Below, in pieces: positions 33,094 to 39,829 of a stretch of 64,000 bases of DNA. The stretch is from SB15 sp964639245. GTDB taxonomy: Bacteria; Chloroflexota; Anaerolineae; Aggregatilineales; J027. Below the pieces are notes generated by a model, which was not told the origin of the DNA, did not search any database, and saw only the letters and a list, made by a program, of their open reading frames with translations. A program made the position numbers and the translations under genes. Location: the NCBI GenBank assembly GCA_964639245.1, contig CAZXCU010000012.1, positions 62,001 to 126,000 on the forward strand. Direction: 5' to 3'. The first letter of the stretch is position 1. Each line of letters starts with the position of its first letter.

Positions 33094-33116
33094 TTTGTGA
33101 AATTTTACAAATTTCA
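33094..33116. promoter_or_regulatory. Palindrome between the regulator and secreted protein genes
   Basis: TGAAATTT-tac-AAATTTCA (33098-33116) is a perfect 8-3-8 inverted repeat. It is preceded by TTTGTGAA (33094-33101), the same octamer as in the phased repeats at 29157 and 51166. It lies between the divergent regulator gene and the second secreted-family gene. Confidence 0.45.
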
Positions 33117-33193
33117 TAAGATTCGTTGACTTCAAAGAAATAAACATGCTATTTTAATATATGTGATAATTCTAAAGTTAAAGGTAGACATCA

Positions 33194-33640
33194 ATGAAGA
33201 AATATATAGGCATTCTCGTTGTTCTTATCCTTGCTTTCGCTCATCCTGTTTTAGCAGCTGACCCCGGTACACCAGCGGATAATGAATGCAATCCAGGCGG
33301 AACGATGGAAGGCAAGTGCTTCAGCGAATGGGATTGGCAAGCAGGATGGTACATGGCACGTTACAACCGCGGCTTATTGACCGCAAACCAAATTCCCTCA
33401 ACATTTCAAATTCTTCTTCCACCACCACCTGAGAGTCAACCAGTTGATCCCAATGCGCCTTTTGGTTGGTGCTTGACTACCATAGGTTATGAACCCTGTG
33501 CAATTCCTTTCATGAACGGATACGGGGAATACGACTGGTATTATTATAATTTTATTGTATTGCCGATGATTCGCTGCTGGTTATCTATAGCAGGATATTG
33601 GCATCCATTAGCAGATGGTAGTGCTTATGTGTGCCAGTAA
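33194..33640 (+). CDS. Secreted protein of an unrecognised NECNPGGTM family, copy 2
   Basis: A 148-residue exported protein. After the signal peptide (MKKYIGILVVLILAFAHPVLA) it reads ADPGTPADNECNPGGTMEGKC and then WDWQAGWYMARYNRGLLTANQIPSTFQ, closely matching the protein at 29263-29709. The second half is different and rich in aromatic residues (EYDWYYYNFIVLPMIRCWLSIAGYW), ending YVCQ. Six mature cysteines. It lies directly upstream of, and divergent from, the two-component operon, with the palindrome at 33098 in the shared promoter region. Regulation by that system is likely but unproven. Confidence 0.7.
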   Translation: MKKYIGILVVLILAFAHPVLAADPGTPADNECNPGGTMEGKCFSEWDWQAGWYMARYNRGLLTANQIPSTFQILLPPPPESQPVDPNAPFGWCLTTIGYEPCAIPFMNGYGEYDWYYYNFIVLPMIRCWLSIAGYWHPLADGSAYVCQ

Positions 33641-33741
33641 ACTGAATTCTGAATCTAAGGCGGACTCAGGTTACGTAACAAAGTAGCACTTGTAGAATAA
33701 CACTGGTGGTTTAATAAATTCGCACGAATAGCAAAATGTAG

Positions 33742-33803
33742 GGGCGTGGTCTGTGACCCGCCCTAATTCTTTTACAAGGGCGGGTCACAGACCACGCCCG
33801 TAC
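33742..33803. repeat. Long perfect inverted repeat (23-bp arms)
   Basis: Arms 33742-33764 and 33777-33799 are exact complements (GGGCGTGGTCTGTGACCCG... and its reverse), with a 12-base loop, flanked by GTAG/CGTAC. It is two inverted copies of the dispersed unit seen once at 1520-1547 and as a degenerate pair at 61126-61190. No T-tract. Confidence 0.75.
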
Positions 33804-33818
33804 CAGATGTGCAGAACA

Positions 33819-34199
33819 TTATCGCTGCGAACGGGCGTAGACAACCGCGTCTTCAACAGTAGGGAAAATCGAGATTTTGACATTTCCGAACGGCTCGGTA
33901 TCCAAGCCCTTCACCACCGTTGACATGGCTTTGTTCTGTGTCACGGTGATATTTTCCCGAATAAGGCTGTTAAAACGCTGGCTTTCTTTGGCCTGTGTAT
34001 TTAACCCGATGATTAAATCTTGCAGGGAAAGTTTGCTCTCCCGCACATCCACAATGAAAAAGACGGGTTCGGTCAGGGCGTTAAAGATCAGTTCAACATC
34101 CCGTATCAAGTTGACCACTTCTGTTTGAACATCGTAATCGGCGGGCAAAGTCATCACAAGAATCGGTTCATCTGGATATTTTTCAAGACGGTAGGACAT
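33819..34199 (-). CDS. STAS-like hypothetical protein
   Basis: A 126-residue soluble protein: MSYRLEKYPDEPILVMTLPADYDVQTEVVNLIRDVELIFNALTEPVFFIVDVRESKLSLQDLI... The beta-alpha pattern (MTLP strand, long helix, VFFIVDVRE strand, helix, ISIFPTVEDAVVYA) resembles SpoIIAA/STAS-like proteins often found in Chloroflexota. No phospho-Ser site is certain. The ATG at 34199 begins the conserved part; an upstream GTG at 34223 is possible. No partner kinase is adjacent. Confidence 0.6.
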   Translation of the reverse strand: MSYRLEKYPDEPILVMTLPADYDVQTEVVNLIRDVELIFNALTEPVFFIVDVRESKLSLQDLIIGLNTQAKESQRFNSLIRENITVTQNKAMSTVVKGLDTEPFGNVKISIFPTVEDAVVYARSQR

Positions 34200-34311
34200 G
34201 ACTACAAATCCATCAGTAAACACTTTTTATAGTATAAACGAAAATTCAAGCGCGTAAGCAAACCTATGATGAGTTATTATAAGGGATATGACTATCGCCC
34301 TAACACAGCCG

Positions 34312-35160
34312 CTACCCCACTGCTAGCGCTATGAAAAACACCAACAATAAAATTAGCCCCACCACAATCGCGTTGTTGACAAAATGAGCCAGCATGGACA
34401 CCCACAACGAACGGCTGTAATGGTAGGAGGCAGACAGCACCCACCCCAGCACAATATTGCTCAACACCAGATACGTTTCCTGATGTGCCAACCCGAAGAG
34501 AAAACCTGTTAATCCAATCGCCAGCAACGCGGGGAGTCTTTGCCCAGCCCAACTATGCAAAATCCCGCGAAAAATAAATTCCTCGACCACCGGCGCAAGT
34601 ACCCCCACCATAAAAATAACTTGCACAAAACCGACCAGCAGCCACAAATTTAAGTCCGTAGATGGGGTCTCGGTGGAGGTGTCCTCCGTCAGTAGCGCAT
34701 TTTCGATCCCCCCACCAAACACCAGCGCGATAAGCAAAATCAACACCAGGCGAATCGGCAGGAAAATGATGCCCAAACCCACCGCCGAAATCAACCAAAC
34801 GGTGTTGGTACGGCGAAACCCCATGTCCGCCCAAGTGCGTCCACGCAGCAAAGCGATAGACAGCGCGACTAAAAATACTGCAACATAACAAAAAGTGTAG
34901 GCAGTAGAATCGGCAACCCATGCAATATCGGGAGTCGTGTCCGCGTTCATCATCCCGGCAGCGACATCGCGCACCACCGTTAGCCCCAAAATCAGACTTG
35001 CCACACACCCTACCCCAATCAACCCAATATCAAGGAAATTCCATGCACGACGCGGCATCGGTTGCGGGATGGGCATGGGGACGGGAAAATGAGTCGGCAA
35101 GGCGATCTGTTGAAACTGGGGCAGATTTTTCGGTGAAACGGTGGGGCGTTCATCAAACAC
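34312..35160 (-). CDS. CPBP-family intramembrane glutamic protease
   Basis: A 282-residue membrane protein with about seven to eight helices after a polar Pro-rich N-terminus (PTHFPVPMPIPQPMPRR). The CPBP/Abi signature is complete: PVVEEFIFRGIL (EExxxR), FLFGLAHQ (second motif His) and SMLAHFVNNAIVVG (third motif His/Asn). Members include the CAAX prenyl proteases and bacterial bacteriocin-immunity or maturation proteases. The GTG start at 35160 has AAGGGAAG 13 bases upstream; the N-terminus is not certain. Confidence 0.88.
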   Translation of the reverse strand: MFDERPTVSPKNLPQFQQIALPTHFPVPMPIPQPMPRRAWNFLDIGLIGVGCVASLILGLTVVRDVAAGMMNADTTPDIAWVADSTAYTFCYVAVFLVALSIALLRGRTWADMGFRRTNTVWLISAVGLGIIFLPIRLVLILLIALVFGGGIENALLTEDTSTETPSTDLNLWLLVGFVQVIFMVGVLAPVVEEFIFRGILHSWAGQRLPALLAIGLTGFLFGLAHQETYLVLSNIVLGWVLSASYHYSRSLWVSMLAHFVNNAIVVGLILLLVFFIALAVG

Positions 35161-35250
35161 AGGATTTTTGCTTCCCTTATATATCTCTCAATACGCAATC
35201 GGCGCAGGGCAGGTTACAGGATTCACCCAACCTGCCCCTACCGCACCATC

Positions 35251-36159
35251 CTATTTTTTCTGAATGTGGTTGAGAACAGGCGTGACCGTATCATTAAACA
35301 CAGCGGGATTTTCCGCGTCTGTCCAGTCGGTGACATCGCCCCAATGCGCCGCCACATCTTCAATCGTAAAACCATTCGGGTCGGTGGGGATAAACGCGCC
35401 CTGTGTGCGCTGCCAGCGTAGTTTGGCAATCCACCCCGCCGCCACTTCATACAATCCGCCCGTGTCCCGATTCGAGTCGTGGCATAGATAAGCCACCAAG
35501 GGACTGACATATTCGACCTTGAGCGCAGCGACGACTTCCGGCGGCATGATGGTTTCGGTCATGCGCGAACCCGCCAGGGGTGCAATCGCATTCACCAGAA
35601 TATTGTATTTGCTGCCTTCGATGGCTAAGGACTGCGCCAAGCCATACAAACCCAATTTGGCGGCGGCATAATTGGCCTGCCCGAAATTGCCGTAAATGCC
35701 GGAAGCGGAACTGGTCATGATAATCCGCCCATAATTATTTTCGCGCAGATGCGGCCACGCAGCATGGCTGACACTATATGCCCCAAACAAATGCACATTA
35801 TGCACTTTGATCCAATCATCATCGGTCATTTTGGCAAAGCTGACATCGCGCAAAATGCCCGCGTTGTTGATGACAATATCGAGTTTGCCGAAGGCATCCA
35901 ACGCGGTTTGCACGATTTTTTCGCCGTGTTCGACTGAATCATAATTGGCAGCCGCTTCCCCACCCATCGCCTTAATTTCTTCGACCACCGCGTCGGCGGC
36001 TGAACTGCTTGCACCATCGCCTTTCATGGTGCTGCCCAAGTCATTCACCACGACTTTTGCCCCGCGACTCGCCAGCAGCAGCGCATGGGAACGCCCCAAG
36101 CCGCCCCCCGCCCCCGTCACAAGGGCAACCCGTCCATCAAAACGTAATTCTTGTGCCAT
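35251..36159 (-). CDS. SDR-family dehydrogenase, MFE-2-like (3R)-hydroxyacyl-CoA type
   Basis: A 302-residue short-chain dehydrogenase. The nucleotide motif is TGAGGGLGRS (15-24), then NNAG, the catalytic Ser in MTSSASGIYGN and the pair YAAAKLG. The first ~250 residues and the insertion NDLGSTMKGDGASSSAADAVVEEI are hallmarks of the dehydrogenase domain of peroxisomal multifunctional enzyme type 2, which oxidises (3R)-hydroxyacyl-CoA. The C-terminal DWTDAENPAVFNDTVTPVLNHI is an extra segment in this subgroup. AGGAG is nine bases before the ATG at 36159. It probably acts in fatty-acid or steroid side-chain oxidation. Confidence 0.88.
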   Translation of the reverse strand: MAQELRFDGRVALVTGAGGGLGRSHALLLASRGAKVVVNDLGSTMKGDGASSSAADAVVEEIKAMGGEAAANYDSVEHGEKIVQTALDAFGKLDIVINNAGILRDVSFAKMTDDDWIKVHNVHLFGAYSVSHAAWPHLRENNYGRIIMTSSASGIYGNFGQANYAAAKLGLYGLAQSLAIEGSKYNILVNAIAPLAGSRMTETIMPPEVVAALKVEYVSPLVAYLCHDSNRDTGGLYEVAAGWIAKLRWQRTQGAFIPTDPNGFTIEDVAAHWGDVTDWTDAENPAVFNDTVTPVLNHIQKK

Positions 36160-36223
36160 CAAACTTGCTCCTAATTTTAGGTAGAACCGTGTTGATTATA
36201 TATCCTTGTGACCGGAAAAGCGC

Positions 36224-36802
36224 TTAATCATCAGTCTGAATTAGCTTGACACAAAGCACATATTTGGTGCAGGGCGTGTAATAGATGCAGTAGGGTTGTT
36301 TGCGATTAAACATCCGAAACTGTGTTTCAGTCAGGCGAAATTTTTCTCCCTGCACAATCAAAAAATAGGCACGGCGGGTAATTTGAAAGGTGCGGCGGTC
36401 ATTGTTTTTAGCGGTGATAGTTTTGAGTTCAATTTCACCGCACACCTGACGGACATCGCCTTGGGTCTGGTGAATATCGTTGCTAATTTTTCGCCAATTA
36501 CTCAAGATGGCAAATCCAGCGACCAGCGTTAAAGCCGATAAGCCTGTGCCAATGCAAAACAAGACAAGGCTCAAATTGTTGCGTGGATGGGTATAAGCCA
36601 GCGTGGTACTGTAAGCGAAAAGGAGTAAAAATAAAACTGCTCCACCCAATAACCAGCCAATGACTTGCACACGGTTATCTTTAAAGAATTTCTGACGGAA
36701 GTTTTGCCGCTGCCTATCCGTTAAATAGCCATATTGATTGGCTTCTAAATCCTCCTCTGTGAAATCAAAGGCGGTCATCAGCAAATTTTTAGCTTTTTCC
36801 AT
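36224..36802 (-). CDS. Two-helix membrane protein, paralog 1 of 3
   Basis: A 192-residue protein of a local family. The N-terminus MEKAKNLLMTAFDFTEEDLEANQYGYLTDRQRQNFRQKFF resembles a short helical motif. Two adjacent helices follow (~48-70 and 80-102), then a cytoplasmic beta-rich domain (GEIELKTITAKNNDRRTFQITRRAYFLIVQGEKF ... YCIYYTPCTKYVLCVKLI). Its start overlaps the end of paralog 2 by 14 bases, so the chain is translated together. I do not recognise the family; the fold of the last domain (YCIYYTP.TKYVL) is shared by all three copies. Confidence 0.65.
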   Translation of the reverse strand: MEKAKNLLMTAFDFTEEDLEANQYGYLTDRQRQNFRQKFFKDNRVQVIGWLLGGAVLFLLLFAYSTTLAYTHPRNNLSLVLFCIGTGLSALTLVAGFAILSNWRKISNDIHQTQGDVRQVCGEIELKTITAKNNDRRTFQITRRAYFLIVQGEKFRLTETQFRMFNRKQPYCIYYTPCTKYVLCVKLIQTDD

Positions 36803-37322
36803 GATCATGCTCGTTTGGATTACGAATTGGTTTAATGGAAAGTAAGAATTTCGAGCGTGGTAAATAATAGAAACAATAATTCTTTCCAATTTGCAGCGGT
36901 TCAACTTGTTCGTTGGTTAGAATAAAAACAGCGTCATTAATCAGCACACGTTTTACTGGATTTCCTGCAACTCTTGTATCTAATTTTAATTCTCCATAAA
37001 TGCTGGCCGCTTTTTCATCGTGAAGGTCAGAGCGTAAGCGCAACCATAATCTAAAATTTAAATAAACAAGTAACAAGGCTGGTGCAATTAAAGGTAAACT
37101 AAGTAGAGAAACTTCGATGCTTCTTTCTAATATAACTGGTAAGAGGTAAAGTGGGCCGAAAATAAGTATGGCAGTAATTGTGAAGCTAATGTTATTGGAA
37201 CTCCAAAATTTCTTTTGGAATAAAATGCGCTGGTTTTCTGTAATTCGCCCCTGTCCATTTTTGGCAAGATCGACAGCAGAAAAATGAAATGTTTGCATTA
37301 AAACTTCAAGTTCTCTATCCAT
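36789..37322 (-). CDS. Two-helix membrane protein, paralog 2 of 3
   Basis: A 177-residue member of the same family: MDRELEVLMQTFHFSAVDLAKNGQGRITENQRILFQKKFW, two helices, then YGELKLDTRV ... VFILTNEQVEPLQIGKNYCFYYLPRSKFLLSIKPI. GAGGAG is four bases before the ATG, which overlaps the TAG of the broken upstream copy by eight bases. It is markedly AT-rich. The three copies are strongly diverged, so the duplication is old. Function unknown. Confidence 0.65.
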   Translation of the reverse strand: MDRELEVLMQTFHFSAVDLAKNGQGRITENQRILFQKKFWSSNNISFTITAILIFGPLYLLPVILERSIEVSLLSLPLIAPALLLVYLNFRLWLRLRSDLHDEKAASIYGELKLDTRVAGNPVKRVLINDAVFILTNEQVEPLQIGKNYCFYYLPRSKFLLSIKPIRNPNEHDHGKS

Positions 37323-37833
37323 GATACTCCTCATTGGAATTATGAATGGATTTGACAGATAAAATATATTTGGTGTGCAGCGAATAGTAAGTACAATAAG
37401 GTCCACCATTCTTTAAAGCGAAAAACTGTTCACCGGAAATTGCAAACTTCTGCTGGTCAATACGGATATGCTACAAATCCCTATTGCCCCAATGAAGCGC
37501 CCGGTTGCTTTGAATCACCACACCACACGTTTTGAGAATCTTGCCTTGTTCAATGTCAGCGCCTACCCTCAACCAATGGATAAAGGTAATGAAACCCATA
37601 TAAGCTGCGGGGAGAGTCATTATACAACCGAGATAAAAGTCAGCTAGCCCGCCCATCACAAGCCCCAACATGAGCAAGAATAGCGCCCCCCAAACTTGTT
37701 GCGAACGTTTCCGCCACCAGATATTTGACAGCACTTTGCGCTGTCGGCTGGTAAGTTTGCCTGCTTCATTGGCAATTAAATCTTCCTCCGTAAAATCAAA
37801 CACGCTCATGAGTCAGTTTTTGGCCTTGCTCAT
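37315..37833 (-). pseudogene. Two-helix membrane protein, paralog 3, broken by two stops
   Basis: Read through, this frame encodes a full-length family member: MSKAKN, then TGA, then LMSVFDFTEEDLIANEAGKLTSRQR, two helices, CGVVIQSNRALHWGNRDL, then TAG (37471-37473), then HIRIDQQKFAISGEQFFALKNGG and YCTYYSLHTKYILSV. The TGA takes the place of Leu in the aligned MEKAKNLLM of paralog 1, and the TAG lies where paralogs have Arg/Thr. Two in-frame nonsense changes make decay more likely than a sequencing error. A shorter product of 112 residues (37471-37809) could still be made. Confidence 0.75.
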
Positions 37834-37844
37834 CGTTTGCCCCT

Positions 37845-37850
37845 ATAATA
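37845..37850 (+). promoter_or_regulatory. -10 element of the small gene at 37884
   Basis: TATAAT, 33 bases before the ATG. No convincing -35 is seen. AAGGAG at the ribosome-binding position supports a plus-strand start here. Confidence 0.4.
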
Positions 37851-37883
37851 CCCCTACACGAATCCATTGTAAGGAGAAACAAA

Positions 37884-38117
37884 ATGGCAGACCAACAAGA
37901 CCTGCTCCAATTTGTACAAAAGTTGGCGCAAGATGGCGAAATTCAAAAAATTCTGGCGGATGGCATTGACTCCGGTGATATTGATGACCTGCTGCGGCTA
38001 GCGAAAAAATATGGCTTGACGGATATTGCCCCCAAAGAACTCCGGGACATTCTGGAAAATTACCAGCAGATTGATGATGGGGTCATTGGCGGGTTGTTGA
38101 AGAAATTTTTCGGTTAG
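37884..38117 (+). CDS. Small acidic helical hypothetical protein
   Basis: A 77-residue soluble protein: MADQQDLLQFVQKLAQDGEIQKILADGIDSGDIDDLLRLAKKYGLTD... ending IGGLLKKFFG. AAGGAG lies six to seven bases before the ATG. The sequence is strongly amphipathic with a basic, hydrophobic tail (GGLLKKFFG). The first half faintly recalls Nif11-type leader peptides but lacks the GG cleavage context, so this is not claimed. Function unknown. Confidence 0.6.
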   Translation: MADQQDLLQFVQKLAQDGEIQKILADGIDSGDIDDLLRLAKKYGLTDIAPKELRDILENYQQIDDGVIGGLLKKFFG

Positions 38118-38165
38118 AATATCAAATCGGGGCGGATAAACTCCGCCCAATAGTAGGAGTCAACC

Positions 38166-38384
38166 ATGACCGAGTTACTTGAAAAAGCGTTTGAAAAAGC
38201 CTCAGCGCTGTCGGATTCTGAACAGGATTTATTCGCAGCATGGATCTTGGAAGAGCTAGAGGATGAATTGCGTTGGAATCTTGCATTTGCGAAATCGCAG
38301 GCTGTCCTTGCACGATTGGCAGAGGAAGCATTGGCAGAATTTGAGGCCGGTCACACCGAACCTTTAGACCTTGATACCTTATGA
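38166..38384 (+). CDS. Orphan antitoxin-like protein
   Basis: A 72-residue acidic helical protein: MTELLEKAFEKASALSDSEQDLFAAWILEELEDELRWNLAFAKSQAVLARLAEEALAEFEAGHTEPLDLDTL. This closely follows the pattern of small antitoxins that are usually followed by a RelE/ParE-type toxin (E..RWD.AFA.SQ..L..LA..AL.E...G.TE.LD...L). Here no toxin gene follows; a short in-frame remnant of another protein is found instead. It may be a solitary antitoxin left after toxin loss. Confidence 0.7.
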   Translation: MTELLEKAFEKASALSDSEQDLFAAWILEELEDELRWNLAFAKSQAVLARLAEEALAEFEAGHTEPLDLDTL

Positions 38385-38522
38385 ATTCACACATCAACGG
38401 AACAAATCATCATTGAGCATGATGTAAATGACAAACCCCTGGTGGATGCCCTCGTACAGGCAGGCATTCCGCGTGACCGCATTGTGTTGAAATACATGGG
38501 CGAGTCCGCAAAATCTTATTAA
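38385..38522 (+). pseudogene. C-terminal remnant, XisI-like
   Basis: Directly after the antitoxin stop, and in the same frame, an open stretch without a start codon encodes TEQIIIEHDVNDKPLVDAL followed by VQAGIPRDRIVLKYMGESAK. The pattern I.I..D....LVDALV.AGIPRD.IVL resembles the C-terminus of XisI-family excision-controlling proteins, but the match is short. It is probably a gene fragment left by deletion between the antitoxin and a lost neighbour. Confidence 0.4.
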
Positions 38523-38583
38523 CCCCCTCCCCTGACAAAATACACAAGTTTTTCATGACATTGAAAAATTTTTTACGAAATCC

Positions 38584-38611
38584 TTGACTCGCGTTTGATT
38601 TGGGCTATACT
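38584..38611 (+). promoter_or_regulatory. Sigma-70-type promoter of the LacI-family gene
   Basis: TTGACT (38584-38589), a 16-bp spacer and TATACT (38606-38611). The operator at 38621-38640 begins about where transcription should start, which suits autorepression. Confidence 0.75.
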
Positions 38612-38620
38612 AAAAGTAAC

Positions 38621-38640
38621 TTTTGGGAGCGCTCCCAAAA
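38621..38640. promoter_or_regulatory. LacI-type operator O1
   Basis: TTTTGGGAGCGCTCCCAAAA is a perfect 20-bp palindrome with the central CG typical of LacI/GalR operators. A weaker copy is located at 39703-39718, before the binding-protein gene. Confidence 0.85.
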
Positions 38641-38659
38641 TGCAAACGGATATAAACTT

Positions 38660-39685
38660 ATGACGCAAAAAAATGTTGACCTCCACACAATTGAAGACAT
38701 TGCCGCACTGAGTGGCTATTCCCGGTCAACCGTTTCCCGCGTCATTACCGGACATCCCAACGTGAGCGAACGCGCCCGCAATAAAATTATGGCAGTGATT
38801 GCCGAACACCATTTCAGCCCGAACCCCGCAGCACAGGCATTGGCCTCGCAGCGTTCCCGTGTTCTCGGTGTCATCATCCCGCATATTGTGAGCGATTTGT
38901 TTAGTGATCCGTTTTTTCCGACGCTTTTACAGGGTGCAACCCTCAAAGCCCATGAATTTGATTACAGCATCACGCTCTGGCTCACCGGAGACACCACGGA
39001 TGACATTCATTTTTATAACCGTGCGCTGAATCACCGTCTGTCCGATGGGTTGATTGTGGTCTCGGCGGTGCTGGATGAAGTCATCATGGGGCGGCTCAAC
39101 GAGAGCGGCAAACCCTACATTCTGGTGGGGCGGCCTCCGTATGGACACACCGAAGCCAATTACGTGGATATTGATAACGTGGGCGCAGCCTATCAGATGA
39201 CCACCTATCTGATTCAGCGCGGGTACGAACGAATTGCAATCATTCCCGGACGCGAAGGCCTGACTTCCAGCCAAGACCGCATGGAAGGCTATAAAAATGC
39301 GCTGCGCGATGCAGGTTGCCCGCTCGACCCCCGCCTGATTGCGCCCTCAGGTCACTATACCGAGCAAGGCGGACGAGAAAGCATGGCTTCTTTGCTCCCG
39401 CTTCGTCCCGACGCGGTTTTTGCCGCCAGCGATGTGATGGCAATTGGCGCAATGCGGCTCATTCAGGAAGCCGGGCTGCGGGTTCCCGAAGATATTGCGG
39501 TGGCAGGGTTTGATAATATTCCGATGGCAGCACGGGCCAATCCGCCCCTGACCACCATCCACCAACCCATTCAAGATAGTGGGGCTGCCGCCGCCGAAGG
39601 TTTGATTAATATATTAGAAGGCCGACAGGAAATTCCCTACCGCAAATATTCGCCGGTAGAGCTTGTCGTTCGCGCTTCTGCCTAA
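38660..39685 (+). CDS. LacI-family transcriptional repressor of the sugar locus
   Basis: A 341-residue regulator. The N-terminal HTH and hinge are TIEDIAALSGYSRSTVSRVITGHPNVSERARNKI and AAQALASQRSRVLGVIIPHI. The periplasmic-binding-protein-like effector domain follows, ending VELVVRASA. It lies downstream of a clear promoter and palindromic operator and upstream of the binding protein, permeases and GH1 enzyme, so it most likely represses the locus until the sugar is present. The ATG at 38660 starts the HTH; an upstream in-frame start at 38600 would lie within the promoter. Confidence 0.93.
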   Translation: MTQKNVDLHTIEDIAALSGYSRSTVSRVITGHPNVSERARNKIMAVIAEHHFSPNPAAQALASQRSRVLGVIIPHIVSDLFSDPFFPTLLQGATLKAHEFDYSITLWLTGDTTDDIHFYNRALNHRLSDGLIVVSAVLDEVIMGRLNESGKPYILVGRPPYGHTEANYVDIDNVGAAYQMTTYLIQRGYERIAIIPGREGLTSSQDRMEGYKNALRDAGCPLDPRLIAPSGHYTEQGGRESMASLLPLRPDAVFAASDVMAIGAMRLIQEAGLRVPEDIAVAGFDNIPMAARANPPLTTIHQPIQDSGAAAAEGLINILEGRQEIPYRKYSPVELVVRASA

Positions 39686-39702
39686 GTTTTTTTTAGCATA
39701 CA

Positions 39703-39718
39703 CTGGGAGCGTTCCCAG
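39703..39718. promoter_or_regulatory. LacI-type operator O2
   Basis: CTGGGAGCGTTCCCAG shares the GGGAGCG-TCCC core of O1 with one imperfect centre. It lies 112-127 bases before the binding-protein ATG and 18 bases after the repressor stop. Confidence 0.75.
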
Positions 39719-39829
39719 AAAAGGAGAGTGCCTGACACAAGTTGTGGGAAAAAAACACGGGGTTTGCACCCCATGTCAAAAAATCCGTTCGCTGTACGAG
39801 AGCGAATTAAGTAAATTTAGGAGATCAAG

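Noticed and set aside
37315..37833. Programmed stop-codon readthrough or recoding
   Set aside because: TGA and TAG both serve as normal stops in other genes of the window, and the two stops have no shared readthrough context, so decay is the simpler explanation.
37884..38117. Nif11-type peptide natural-product precursor
   Set aside because: No double-Gly leader site followed by a core peptide and no maturation enzymes nearby; the similarity is limited to the helical pattern.
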